From contig OZ240239.1 in NCBI GenBank assembly GCA_965198095.1, forward strand, positions 3,720,001 through 3,784,000: a stretch of DNA of 64,000 bases, in the 5' to 3' direction. A model generated the notes under the pieces. The model searched no databases. It was not told the origin of the DNA and saw only the letters and a program-made list of their open reading frames with translations. Positions 55,182 to 63,279 of this stretch are shown here, in pieces. The translations under genes were made by a program, and so were the position numbers. Position 1 is the first letter of the stretch; the number at the start of each line of letters is the position of its first letter. This DNA comes from CBDFJH01 sp965198095 (GTDB taxonomy: Bacteria > Latescibacterota > UBA2968 > GCA-2709665).

Positions 55182-55874
55182 ATGATAGAACTTCGTCACG
55201 TCTGGGTGGAAAGACAGGGGCGGCAGATCCTCAGTGACGTGACCTTCGACGTGAATCGCGGAGAGTTCGTCTACCTGCTCGGCCCGGACGGTGCGGGCAA
55301 GAGCACGATCCTGAGTTTGATCCTGTTTGAACAGCGCCCCACGCGGGGGCGCGTATTCGTCGGGGATTGCGATTCCGCGACAATCGGGGCGCGGAGGATT
55401 CCGTTTCTGAGACGGCGCGTGGGCATGGTCTTGCAAAACCACAAACTTCTACGCGACCGGACCGTCTTCCAAAATGTCGCGATCAGCCTGGAGGTGACCG
55501 GTCTGCGATCATCGGTCGTCAAGAAACGGACGCTCGCGTTGCTCTCCGACGTGGATCTGATCCACAAAAGGCGAGCCTACCCGGATGCGCTTTCCGGGGG
55601 AGAACAGCAACGAGTGGCCATCGCTCGTGCCCTCGTGAATGAACCTGTCGTAGTGCTCGCTGACGAGCCCACGGCCCACCAGGATCCCGAAGGCACCGAA
55701 CAGGTTATGAAAATCCTGGCGGATGCCAACGGATCGGGAACCGCGGTGCTGATGGCGACGCACGACGTTGACCTGGTGAACCGGTCTCCTCGCCGGACGC
55801 TTTACCTGAGAGAAGGAAGGTTGCAGTCTCCGGGCGAAGTCGTTCGGTCCGAATCGATCTCGGAGTCAACCTGA
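55182..55874 (+). CDS. ftsE: Cell division ATP-binding protein FtsE
   Basis: This 230-residue ABC ATPase has Walker A GPDGAGKS (34-41), the Q-loop at VLQNHKLL, signature LSGGEQQR (137-144), Walker B VVVLADEPT (about 157-165) and an ATHD H-loop. The sequence VGMVLQNHKLLRDRTVFQNV is typical of FtsE. FtsE powers FtsX to control septal peptidoglycan hydrolysis. Its TGA overlaps the ftsX ATG by one base, so the two are coupled. Confidence 0.95.
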   Translation: MIELRHVWVERQGRQILSDVTFDVNRGEFVYLLGPDGAGKSTILSLILFEQRPTRGRVFVGDCDSATIGARRIPFLRRRVGMVLQNHKLLRDRTVFQNVAISLEVTGLRSSVVKKRTLALLSDVDLIHKRRAYPDALSGGEQQRVAIARALVNEPVVVLADEPTAHQDPEGTEQVMKILADANGSGTAVLMATHDVDLVNRSPRRTLYLREGRLQSPGEVVRSESISEST

Positions 55875-56749
55875 TGGTCTTGTTTCAACTGCTTCGAGAG
55901 GCGTTTCGAGGACTTTCACGGACCCGGATGGCCAGCGCGGTTTCTGTTTTGACGACGGCCGCCTCGCTTCTCGTTCTCGGCCTGTTTGTACAGGCCGCTG
56001 GCGGGGGGTATGCCTTGGCTCAGACACTGCGCGGCCGTGTAGAGGTGGATGTCTACCTTAGAGATGGGATGAGCCGAAGAGACGCCCTGGCCCTGGCCCG
56101 GGAAATTGGGGAGATGGAGGGCGTCGCGGCGGCCCGCTACGTCGACCAGGCAGAGGCAGCTTTGGAGTTTCGGAGGATGTTCGGAGACGGCCTGCTGGAT
56201 GCCATCTCTCGGAACCCGATACCGGCTTCGATCCGCGTGAAGCTGGATGAGGGCGGCAACGTCTCCTCTCGGGCTCGAGCCGTCGCCTCCTCCATGAAAG
56301 GACACCGATGGGTCGAGGGTATCGACGAAGGCCAATCCTGGACCGGCCTTTTGGATCGTGCCGTCGAGACGACCGCCGAAATCGGGCTTCTACTTGGATC
56401 GGTCGTCTGCCTGGCGTGCGTTTTTGCCGTGGGAAACAGCTCAAAGCTCGTCATCCTGACCCAATGGGAGGCGATTGAGGTCATGCGGCTCGTCGGGGCG
56501 ACGGGTCGGTTCATTCGAATGACGTTCCTGATGGGAAGCGCGATTCTGGGCTGCCTGGGCGGGGTGATTGCGGCTGTCGCACTTTGGTTCAGTTCAGACT
56601 GGTGGGTGTCGTGGATCCCCGACGTCAGGCCATTTTCGCCGATTTACTCAGGGTTGGGCGTGATCGCGTTGGGCGCGCTTCTCGGCACTATGGGGAGCTG
56701 GACGTCCCTGACCCGACTGCTGAATGCGATGCGCTGGAAGTCGGGTTAG
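55874..56749 (+). CDS. ftsX: Cell division protein FtsX
   Basis: The protein has 291 residues: a cytoplasmic N-terminus, a first transmembrane helix (about 23-44), a periplasmic domain (about 45-165, with VDVYLRDGMSRRDALALARE) and three more transmembrane helices near 170-190, 212-237 and 255-277. This is the canonical FtsX topology, with the periplasmic loop that engages EnvC-like partners. It directly follows ftsE, and the EnvC-like gene starts 3 bp after its stop. Confidence 0.93.
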   Translation: MVLFQLLREAFRGLSRTRMASAVSVLTTAASLLVLGLFVQAAGGGYALAQTLRGRVEVDVYLRDGMSRRDALALAREIGEMEGVAAARYVDQAEAALEFRRMFGDGLLDAISRNPIPASIRVKLDEGGNVSSRARAVASSMKGHRWVEGIDEGQSWTGLLDRAVETTAEIGLLLGSVVCLACVFAVGNSSKLVILTQWEAIEVMRLVGATGRFIRMTFLMGSAILGCLGGVIAAVALWFSSDWWVSWIPDVRPFSPIYSGLGVIALGALLGTMGSWTSLTRLLNAMRWKSG

Positions 56750-56752
56750 GCC

Positions 56753-57952
56753 GTGTTCGTGTGTCACTACGCCACGTTTTTCGTTATCGCGGTCTTTCTT
56801 TTCGTTCCTCGACAGGCCCGCGGGTTGGATAATCTGGAGCAGGCGCTTCGGGCCGAGCAGGAAGCGCTCGACAGCCTGAAGGTCGCGTTGGAGGCAGATC
56901 GGAGACGTCTCGAGCGAAAGGCGATCCAAAAACAGTCTCTAAGGAAGACCGTGAGCCGTTCCGAGCAGGAAATCCTCCAGATACGAGAAGAACGGCGCAG
57001 CCTGGCTCGCCGGGAAGACATCCTGTCCGGACGCGTCGGCGAGACCCGAGCGGTGTTGGAAAGCGTGGAAACGAGGTTGAAGGCCAGGGAAGCGGCGATG
57101 GGAAATCGCCTTCGAGAGATCTACAAGCTGGCAAGGGGTGGAAAGATGCAGGTGCTGTTCTCTGCGCGGTCGTTTTCGGATCTGTCCAGGCGCGTGATCT
57201 ATTTGTCTAGCATCGCACGCCAGGACCAGCGAGACCATCACGCGATTCGCGAGGACCGGGGGAAGATTTCCAAGTTGCTCGCATTGCGCGGGACGCAGTA
57301 CAAGCATCAGCAGGGCCTCGTCGAGGCCAAAAAGGTCAGAGAAACCGCATTCAGGCAGCGGCTGACCGAGCATCAGCGGAACCTGGAGCGCGTTCGGGAA
57401 GACGAGGCCGCGATGGCCCGGGCGGTCGAGGCGCGTGAAATGGCCCTGAGCCGTGCCGAAGAGAAGCTCAGGCATTTGATCCAGGAAATAGAAAGCCGGC
57501 GGAGGCGGGGTCAACGACTCGCCGCCTTGCCTGACTTCGATTTCGAAGCGCATCGAGGTCGACTGCCTCGCCCGGTTGAAGGTAAGGTGATCGCCAGGTA
57601 CGGACGCCAACAGGATGCCAAGCTCAAGACGTGGACCTTCAACCGAGGCATCAGCCTGGCTGCACGTGAGGGCACGGAGGTCAAGACCGTGGCACCCGGT
57701 GAAGTCGTCCTGATCGACTGGTTTCCCGGCTACGGACAGTTTGTATTGCTTCGGCACCCCGGCGGTTTCTATTCTCTATATGGTCACCTCAGCCGCGTCT
57801 CGACGAGCGAAGGCGAGATTCTTACAAGCGGGGCTGTCGTCGGCGCCGTGGGCGTGACGGGGCGCCTGGACAACGTGCCGCAGCTACACTTTGAAATCAT
57901 GCGAGGCGAAGATCCGCTGAACCCGGATGATTGGTTGGATTCACGGGACTAA
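56753..57952 (+). CDS. envC: EnvC-like murein hydrolase activator (degenerate LytM/M23)
   Basis: The protein has 399 residues with a signal peptide (about 1-21), a long coiled coil (about 24-255, EQALRAEQEALDSLKVAL...) and a C-terminal LytM domain (about 280-395, GTEVKTVAPGEVVLIDW ... LHFEIMRGEDPLNPDDWL). The zinc ligands of active M23 peptidases are mostly missing: the HxGxD segment reads NRGIS and the HxH motif reads QLH. That pattern is expected of EnvC, which activates AmiA/AmiB rather than cutting peptidoglycan. The adjacent FtsE and FtsX genes support the role. The GTG start follows ftsX by 3 bp. The cognate amidase is not in the window. Confidence 0.9.
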   Translation: MFVCHYATFFVIAVFLFVPRQARGLDNLEQALRAEQEALDSLKVALEADRRRLERKAIQKQSLRKTVSRSEQEILQIREERRSLARREDILSGRVGETRAVLESVETRLKAREAAMGNRLREIYKLARGGKMQVLFSARSFSDLSRRVIYLSSIARQDQRDHHAIREDRGKISKLLALRGTQYKHQQGLVEAKKVRETAFRQRLTEHQRNLERVREDEAAMARAVEAREMALSRAEEKLRHLIQEIESRRRRGQRLAALPDFDFEAHRGRLPRPVEGKVIARYGRQQDAKLKTWTFNRGISLAAREGTEVKTVAPGEVVLIDWFPGYGQFVLLRHPGGFYSLYGHLSRVSTSEGEILTSGAVVGAVGVTGRLDNVPQLHFEIMRGEDPLNPDDWLDSRD

Positions 57953-57972
57953 CCTCTTTTGCGGAGTGCTCC

Positions 57973-58929
57973 GTGGACTATGGCAAGGCGATCGCATTCT
58001 TCGAGGCGGAAGGTCCATACCTTCTGTCGACGCACACGAACGCCGACGGAGACGGCCTTGGCGCCATGATGGCCCTCGGCGGATACTTGGAGCAGCTGGA
58101 CCGACCCTATCGGATGATCCTGGGCGATGAGCACGTAGGTGGAAAGCTCTCGTTTCTTCCTCGATTCGATCGACTTGAAACCATGAGATCGCTCAAAGAC
58201 CGTCCCCTGTTCGACCGGGCCGTCTATCTGGACACCCCTACGATGGCGCAGAGCAGGGTCGGGGACGTCGGCCGGCTGCTGAGCGAAGAGGCAAAAACGT
58301 TGGTGATCGATCATCACAAGGCGCACGAAGCAGAGGGGGACGTGCGCCTGATTGATCAAGGCGCAAGCGCGGCCAGCGAGCTGGTCTTCAGGCTGCTTCA
58401 GGCTTCGAAGGCAGAAATCACTCCGGAAATCGCGAACCAGCTTTATGCCGGAATTGCTTACGATACGAAGCTGTTCAAGTATTCCCACCCGGCAAGGGGG
58501 ATCAAGGCGTGCGCCGAACTGGTGGACTTCGGAGCGAACCCGCAACGCGTATCCGACGCCCTGTTCGCCCACGAGTCTTATGAGACCATCAAGACCCTGA
58601 GCGTGGGGCTGTCCACGCTGGAACTCCACTTCGATGGACGTGTTACGAGTCTCAGGGTGGACTGGGAGACGTTTTCCCTGGGAGGCGATCTGGATGCCGT
58701 GGTCGACCATGCCATGTCGATCGATGGGGTCGAGGTGGCGCTCTTTTTCAAGGAGGAGGCCTCGGAACGTCATCGTGTGAGCCTTCGGTCGCGGGGAGCG
58801 TTCGACGTGAACGCCGTTGCGACCGTTTTCGGCGGGGGTGGGCACGAGCGAGCGTCTGGATGCACGATCGAGGGACCGTTCGAAGCGTTGAAGCAGAGGC
58901 TCCTAAGCGAGGTTGAGAAGAGACTTTAG
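57973..58929 (+). CDS. DHH-family phosphoesterase, NrnA-like
   Basis: The 318-residue protein has the DHH/DHHA1 architecture: THTNADGDGLGAMMAL (about residues 21-36), LDTPTMAQSR and VIDHHKAHE provide the metal-binding motifs, and FGGGGHERASGCTI is the DHHA1 signature. NrnA-type enzymes degrade nanoRNA and dephosphorylate pAp; related enzymes cleave cyclic dinucleotides. I chose the GTG at 57973 with a GGAG box 7 bp upstream; a TTG at 57931 would overlap envC. The OTC-like gene starts 25 bp downstream. Confidence 0.88.
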   Translation: MDYGKAIAFFEAEGPYLLSTHTNADGDGLGAMMALGGYLEQLDRPYRMILGDEHVGGKLSFLPRFDRLETMRSLKDRPLFDRAVYLDTPTMAQSRVGDVGRLLSEEAKTLVIDHHKAHEAEGDVRLIDQGASAASELVFRLLQASKAEITPEIANQLYAGIAYDTKLFKYSHPARGIKACAELVDFGANPQRVSDALFAHESYETIKTLSVGLSTLELHFDGRVTSLRVDWETFSLGGDLDAVVDHAMSIDGVEVALFFKEEASERHRVSLRSRGAFDVNAVATVFGGGGHERASGCTIEGPFEALKQRLLSEVEKRL

Positions 58930-58954
58930 GCGACGGGGGTGCGGAAACGACGAG

Positions 58955-59929
58955 ATGGATCTGCTGAGTTTAAAGTGCTGGAGCTCGGAAGATATCGCGG
59001 CCACCGTGAAAGAAGGGCTGGAAGTCAAGGCTCGGCCGGAGCGGTATCGGGACGCCCTGCAGGGCAAGACCCTGGCCATGCTGTTTCAGAAGACCTCCAC
59101 CCGAACGCGGTGCGGGTTCGAGGTCGGCATGGTTCAGATGGGAGGTCACGCCCTGTACCTGGACTGGCGCTCGACGAATTTTGTTCTGGCCGACCTGAAA
59201 GACGAAGCCGAGGTGCTGTCCAGGTATGCCGACGGCATCCTCGCTCGCATGATGAAACACGAAGACCTTCTCGAGATCGGGGCGGGCTCGAAGGTGCCCG
59301 TGATCAACGGCTGTTGCAACCGCTACCATCCCTGCCAGGCCATGGGCGATTTGATGACGATTGCCGAGCTCAGAGGGTCCGTCGAAGGTATGCACGTGGT
59401 GTATGTCGGAATACGGAACAATGTCTGCAATTCGTTGATCGTCGCGTGCACCAAGGCAGGCATAAGAATCACGGCGGTCACGCCTATGACGAACGGACCC
59501 TCGAAAGATCAGGCGTTGATCACCGACGCACGGAAGACGGGCCTTTATGAGGAGACCCTGGACCTGGATCAAGCGGTGGCAGACGCAGATTTTCTCTACA
59601 CCGACGCCTGGGTGGACATGGAATTCTTTATGGATCCACAGTTCGAAGAAGAAAAGAAGAGGCGCATTGAACTGTTTACCCCCTATCAGGTCAACGCGCG
59701 TTTGCTGGAGAAAACAGACGCGCAGGTGCTTCACTGCCTGCCCGCGCACAAAGGGTATGAAGTCACGGAGGAAGTCACGCAGAGCGAGCGGTGGATTGCG
59801 ACGGATCAGGCGGAGAACCGGCTCCATATCCAGAAGGCCATTTTGAAACGACTCCTCGGAGACGAGGGAGACCCCATCTCGCAAACGCCGGCTACCGGCG
59901 ATGGGATCGGGCCAAATGAACGATCGTGA
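58955..59929 (+). CDS. Ornithine carbamoyltransferase-like enzyme with altered SMG loop
   Basis: This 324-residue transcarbamoylase has the carbamoyl-phosphate motif STRTR (48-52), the HPCQ motif (125-128) and HCLPAH (260-265). The ornithine-binding loop, SMG in classical OTCases, reads WVDMEF (219-224), and DEAEVLSRY replaces the usual DTARVLSRY. The fold and reaction type are therefore secure, but the amino-group acceptor (ornithine, N-acetylornithine, putrescine or other) is not. The ATG at 58955 starts where family members do. The next gene overlaps it by 14 bp. Confidence 0.75.
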   Translation: MDLLSLKCWSSEDIAATVKEGLEVKARPERYRDALQGKTLAMLFQKTSTRTRCGFEVGMVQMGGHALYLDWRSTNFVLADLKDEAEVLSRYADGILARMMKHEDLLEIGAGSKVPVINGCCNRYHPCQAMGDLMTIAELRGSVEGMHVVYVGIRNNVCNSLIVACTKAGIRITAVTPMTNGPSKDQALITDARKTGLYEETLDLDQAVADADFLYTDAWVDMEFFMDPQFEEEKKRRIELFTPYQVNARLLEKTDAQVLHCLPAHKGYEVTEEVTQSERWIATDQAENRLHIQKAILKRLLGDEGDPISQTPATGDGIGPNERS

Positions 59930-61241
59930 CGAGATAAGTGCTGCGTTACGGCAGAAGATCGAAGGTCGGTCTGCGAAGGTGGCCGTGGTCGGGCTGGGCT
60001 ATGCCGGCCTGCCTCTCGCGGTCGCGCTTGCGAAGGCAGGCTATGAGGTCACCGGTGTTGAGATCTCCCCCGAAAAGGTATCCCTGATTGAAGCGGGCCG
60101 ATCGGATGTCCAGGGCGTCTCCGACCTCGATGTGGCCGAGTTGAACGCCCTCGGCAAACTCACCGCGACGCTGGAATACGATGCGACAGGCCGGTCGGAT
60201 GTCATCGTCGTCTGCGTCCCGACGCCCCTCAACAAGACGAGAGACCCGGACGTCTCTCACATCGTTGGTGCGTTCACTCAGATTTCGAAACACGTTCGCC
60301 GGGGACAGCTCGTGATCCTCGAGAGTACGACGTATCCAGGCACGACCGAGGAAGTCGTGCTTCCTCTGTTGAAGGAGAGCACCCTCGAGGTGGGGGAAGA
60401 TTTCTTTCTCGCCTTCTCTCCGGAGCGGGTGGATCCGGGGAACCAGGTCTACACCTTGGAGAATACGCCCAAGGTCGTGGGCGGGGTCACCGACGCGTGC
60501 AGCGACATGGCGAAGGCTTTCTATGAACAAGTGATTTCAGAGCTCGTGCCCGTCTCTTCCACCCGAGCCGCCGAGATGGTCAAGATGCTGGAGAATACGT
60601 TTCGAAGCGTCAACATTGCTCTGGTGAACGAAGTCGCGTTGATGTGCGGTCGGCTGGGGGTCGACGTGTGGGAGGTGATCGACGCCGCCGCGAGCAAGCC
60701 TTTCGGGTTTATCCCCTTTTACCCGGGGCCTGGACTGGGCGGACATTGCATTCCGGTCGATCCGCACCTCCTTGCCTGGAAACTTAGGACATTGAACTTT
60801 CACTCCAGGTTTATCGAGCTGTCCGGAGAGATCACGCGAAGCATGCCGGTCTACGTCGTGTCCAAGATCGGGGACGCCCTCAACCGGTTCGAGAAGAGCA
60901 TCAACGGATCATCGGTCCTTGTGCTCGGAGTCACCTACAAGCCTGACGTAGACGATATCCGAGAGTCTCCCGCCCTGGACATCATCGAGGCCCTCCAAGA
61001 AAAGGGCGCGAATGTTTCCTACCACGACCCGTTTGTCGAGGCGCTCTCCCTGGAGACGTTGAGCATGAAATCCGTCGCGCTGTCGGAGGATCTGATCGCG
61101 GCGGCGGACTGCGTTGTGATCACAGCCGACCATTCCAGTTACGACTTCTCCTGGATCGTGAAGCATGCCCCGTGCATCGTAGACACTCGCAACGCCACGA
61201 AAGGGATCTCAGACGCGGGCCGGAAGGTGGTAAAGCTGTAA
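59916..61241 (+). CDS. Nucleotide-sugar 6-dehydrogenase (UDP-GlcNAc/UDP-ManNAc dehydrogenase type)
   Basis: The protein has 441 residues. A Rossmann motif VVGLGYAGLPLAVALA (24-39) opens the NAD domain. ESTTYPGTTEEV, SPERVDPGN, and the catalytic cysteine in GLGGHCIPVDP (C278) are typical of the WbpA/WecC branch of UDP-sugar dehydrogenases, which form UDP-HexNAcA. NARGISLP-like UDP-Glc features are not obvious, but a UDP-glucose specificity cannot be excluded. It overlaps the OTC-like gene by 14 bp and is followed 30 bp later by a UDP-glucuronate decarboxylase-like gene, implying a surface-glycan precursor pathway. Confidence 0.85.
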   Translation: MNDRDEISAALRQKIEGRSAKVAVVGLGYAGLPLAVALAKAGYEVTGVEISPEKVSLIEAGRSDVQGVSDLDVAELNALGKLTATLEYDATGRSDVIVVCVPTPLNKTRDPDVSHIVGAFTQISKHVRRGQLVILESTTYPGTTEEVVLPLLKESTLEVGEDFFLAFSPERVDPGNQVYTLENTPKVVGGVTDACSDMAKAFYEQVISELVPVSSTRAAEMVKMLENTFRSVNIALVNEVALMCGRLGVDVWEVIDAAASKPFGFIPFYPGPGLGGHCIPVDPHLLAWKLRTLNFHSRFIELSGEITRSMPVYVVSKIGDALNRFEKSINGSSVLVLGVTYKPDVDDIRESPALDIIEALQEKGANVSYHDPFVEALSLETLSMKSVALSEDLIAAADCVVITADHSSYDFSWIVKHAPCIVDTRNATKGISDAGRKVVKL

Positions 61242-61271
61242 TAAAGGTATCCCAGCGCCTCGGGTGCGTTC

Positions 61272-62228
61272 ATGCGAATCCTGATCACAGGTGGAGCCGG
61301 CTTTCTTGGATCACACCTTTGCGAGTTTTTGCTCTGCAAAGGGCACGAGGTGGTGGCGTCGGACAACCTCCTGACCGGCCGGAAAGACAACCTCTCTCAC
61401 CTGATCGGGCGGACAGGTTTCACGTTTCTTAACCACGATGTAACGAACTTCGTGGACATCGCGGGACCGCTCGATTACATCCTTCACTTTGCCAGCCCGG
61501 CCAGTCCGAAGGACTACCTTCGGCATTCGATCCACACGATGAAGGTTGGTGCCCTGGGGACGTACCATACCCTCGGACTCGCCCGGTCGAAAAAGGCCAA
61601 GTTTCTGCTGGCTTCCACTTCCGAATGTTACGGAGACCCGCTGGTTCATCCCCAGCCTGAGACGTATTGGGGCAACGTGAATCCGATCGGTGTTCGAGGT
61701 GTTTACGACGAGGCGAAGCGGTTTGCCGAGGCACTGGCCATGGCCTACCATCGAGAGGTGGGCGTCGATACGAGGATCGTGAGGATTTTCAACACCTACG
61801 GTCCCCGGATGCGCAAGGACGATGGCCGGGCCATCCCGACGTTTATCACTCAGGCCCTTTCCGGGGAGGACGTTACGGTATTTGGAAAGGGAAGCCAGAC
61901 ACGCAGTATCTGTTATGTCAGCGACCTGATCGAGGGTATCTACCGGGCGATGCAGGCGGACTATTCCGGTCCCGTGAACCTCGGGAATCCACACGAGATG
62001 ACGATTCTGGATTTGGCAAACATGATCATCGGGATGTCTGAGAGCCAGAGCCGAATCGCGTTCAAACCTGCGTTGGAAGACGACCCGAAGGTACGCCGGC
62101 CCGACATCAGTTTGGCCAAGAGGTTGTTGGGGTGGGAACCGAAAGTGCCTCCTGAAGAGGGGCTTCGGTGGACGATCGCGTGGTTCGAAGCACCCCGCGG
62201 AGGCGAGATGAGGCCGCGTCCGGGCTGA
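61272..62228 (+). CDS. UDP-glucuronate decarboxylase (UDP-xylose synthase)-like epimerase
   Basis: The 318-residue extended SDR enzyme has GGAGFLG (7-13) and the YxxxK catalytic pair Y145/K149 in YDEAKR. It also carries the UXS hallmarks HFASPASPKDYL and ECYGDPLVHPQPETYWGNVN followed by PIGVRGVYDE. The family converts UDP-glucuronate to UDP-xylose. It follows the UDP-sugar dehydrogenase, which may supply its substrate. It ends the long plus-strand run; the convergent HpcH/HpaI gene terminates 120 bp beyond. Confidence 0.88.
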   Translation: MRILITGGAGFLGSHLCEFLLCKGHEVVASDNLLTGRKDNLSHLIGRTGFTFLNHDVTNFVDIAGPLDYILHFASPASPKDYLRHSIHTMKVGALGTYHTLGLARSKKAKFLLASTSECYGDPLVHPQPETYWGNVNPIGVRGVYDEAKRFAEALAMAYHREVGVDTRIVRIFNTYGPRMRKDDGRAIPTFITQALSGEDVTVFGKGSQTRSICYVSDLIEGIYRAMQADYSGPVNLGNPHEMTILDLANMIIGMSESQSRIAFKPALEDDPKVRRPDISLAKRLLGWEPKVPPEEGLRWTIAWFEAPRGGEMRPRPG

Positions 62229-62297
62229 CGCCTGCCGCTGGAGAAAAATGAACGGGCAGGAGGGGCGCATCGCACCTTCCCGCTCTCAGAGTCCTGC

Positions 62298-62335
62298 GGA
62301 AAAATAGAGACGTTCCCCGGGCCCGGGGCGTCTCT
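62298..62335 (-). terminator. Terminator between convergent genes
   Basis: AGAGACG pairs with CGTCTCT and encloses CCCCGGGCCCGGGG, a strong stem. On the minus strand it is followed by TATTTTT, so it best fits termination of the HpcH/HpaI aldolase gene, though it may stop transcription from both sides. Confidence 0.75.
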
Positions 62336-62347
62336 ACCCGTTTGGGC

Positions 62348-63127
62348 CTATCTCTTGACGATGGCGCGAATCTCGGCGCCAATCCGGTCTGCGAAGTTTA
62401 CGGCGTATGTGATGTCTCCACCCAACTGGAGCCATCGCACCCCCCGTTTGACCTGAATCGAACTGAACTCCGCGTCTGCCGGCGCGCCGGATCCGACGGG
62501 AAGACCGGCGGCCGTGGCCTTGGCGATGATCTCCTCCATCGCGCTTACGACCGTGGGGTGACCGACCTGGCCGAGGAGGCCGAGCGCGCCGGAGAGATCC
62601 CAAGGACCGATGACGACCGAGTCCAGCCCTTTGACGGTGACAATCTCATCGATGGCCTGAAGGGCCTCGACGGTCTCGATCATCACGGCCACAAAGATGC
62701 TGGCGTCGGCCTTTTCGACGTATTCTTCCAGACCTTCTCTTCCGTAATTGGTCGGCACGAGCGGCCCGAATCCCCTCCTGCCCACGGGTGGGTAGCGGCA
62801 GTCGGCCACAGTCTGCTCGACCTCCGCTACGCGCTCTATCTGGGGCACCACGATGCCGTCCGCGCCGGCGTCCAGCACGGGTTTGATGAACTGGGTGCCG
62901 GTCCCCTGCACCCGAACGAACGCCGGCTTCTCCTTTCCCCGGGCGGCCAGGAGATGTCCGCCCATCGCCTCCGGACTCATGTTGCCGTGTTCCAGATCTA
63001 TCCAAAGGAAGTCGACCGAATCGGCCAGTGCCTCGCTCGAGCGCGGATCGGTCAGGTTGATCGCGGGGCCGATCAGCAGATCGCCCTGACTCAAACGATT
63101 CCTAAATAGATTCACGGCTTCGAACAT
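62348..63127 (-). CDS. HpcH/HpaI aldolase/citrate lyase family protein
   Basis: The protein has 259 residues from the ATG at 63127, which has AAAGGAG 6 bp upstream. Motifs FLWIDLEHGNMSPEAM, RVQGTGTQFIKPVLDAGADG and VPQIERVAEVEQTVADCRYPP are typical of class II 2-oxo-3-deoxy acid aldolases, with the metal site near E/D in VMIETVEAL and GPWDLSGALG. It would cleave 4-hydroxy-2-oxo acids or 2-keto-3-deoxy sugar acids. It is divergent from a paralogue at 63280 and convergent with the UXS-like gene. Confidence 0.88.
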   Translation of the reverse strand: MFEAVNLFRNRLSQGDLLIGPAINLTDPRSSEALADSVDFLWIDLEHGNMSPEAMGGHLLAARGKEKPAFVRVQGTGTQFIKPVLDAGADGIVVPQIERVAEVEQTVADCRYPPVGRRGFGPLVPTNYGREGLEEYVEKADASIFVAVMIETVEALQAIDEIVTVKGLDSVVIGPWDLSGALGLLGQVGHPTVVSAMEEIIAKATAAGLPVGSGAPADAEFSSIQVKRGVRWLQLGGDITYAVNFADRIGAEIRAIVKR

Positions 63128-63279
63128 CCCGGTCTCCTTTGCGTAACGTATGTTGAAAAAAGACTCAGTCCCGCCCAACGCGCGTTTGTGACCCGTAAAT
63201 CGATTGAAAGTTGGCGAAAGTTTGATTAAGTTTCAAGCTCGAAATTCATTCCACCGCAACCCAGCCTTTCGGAGGGACA

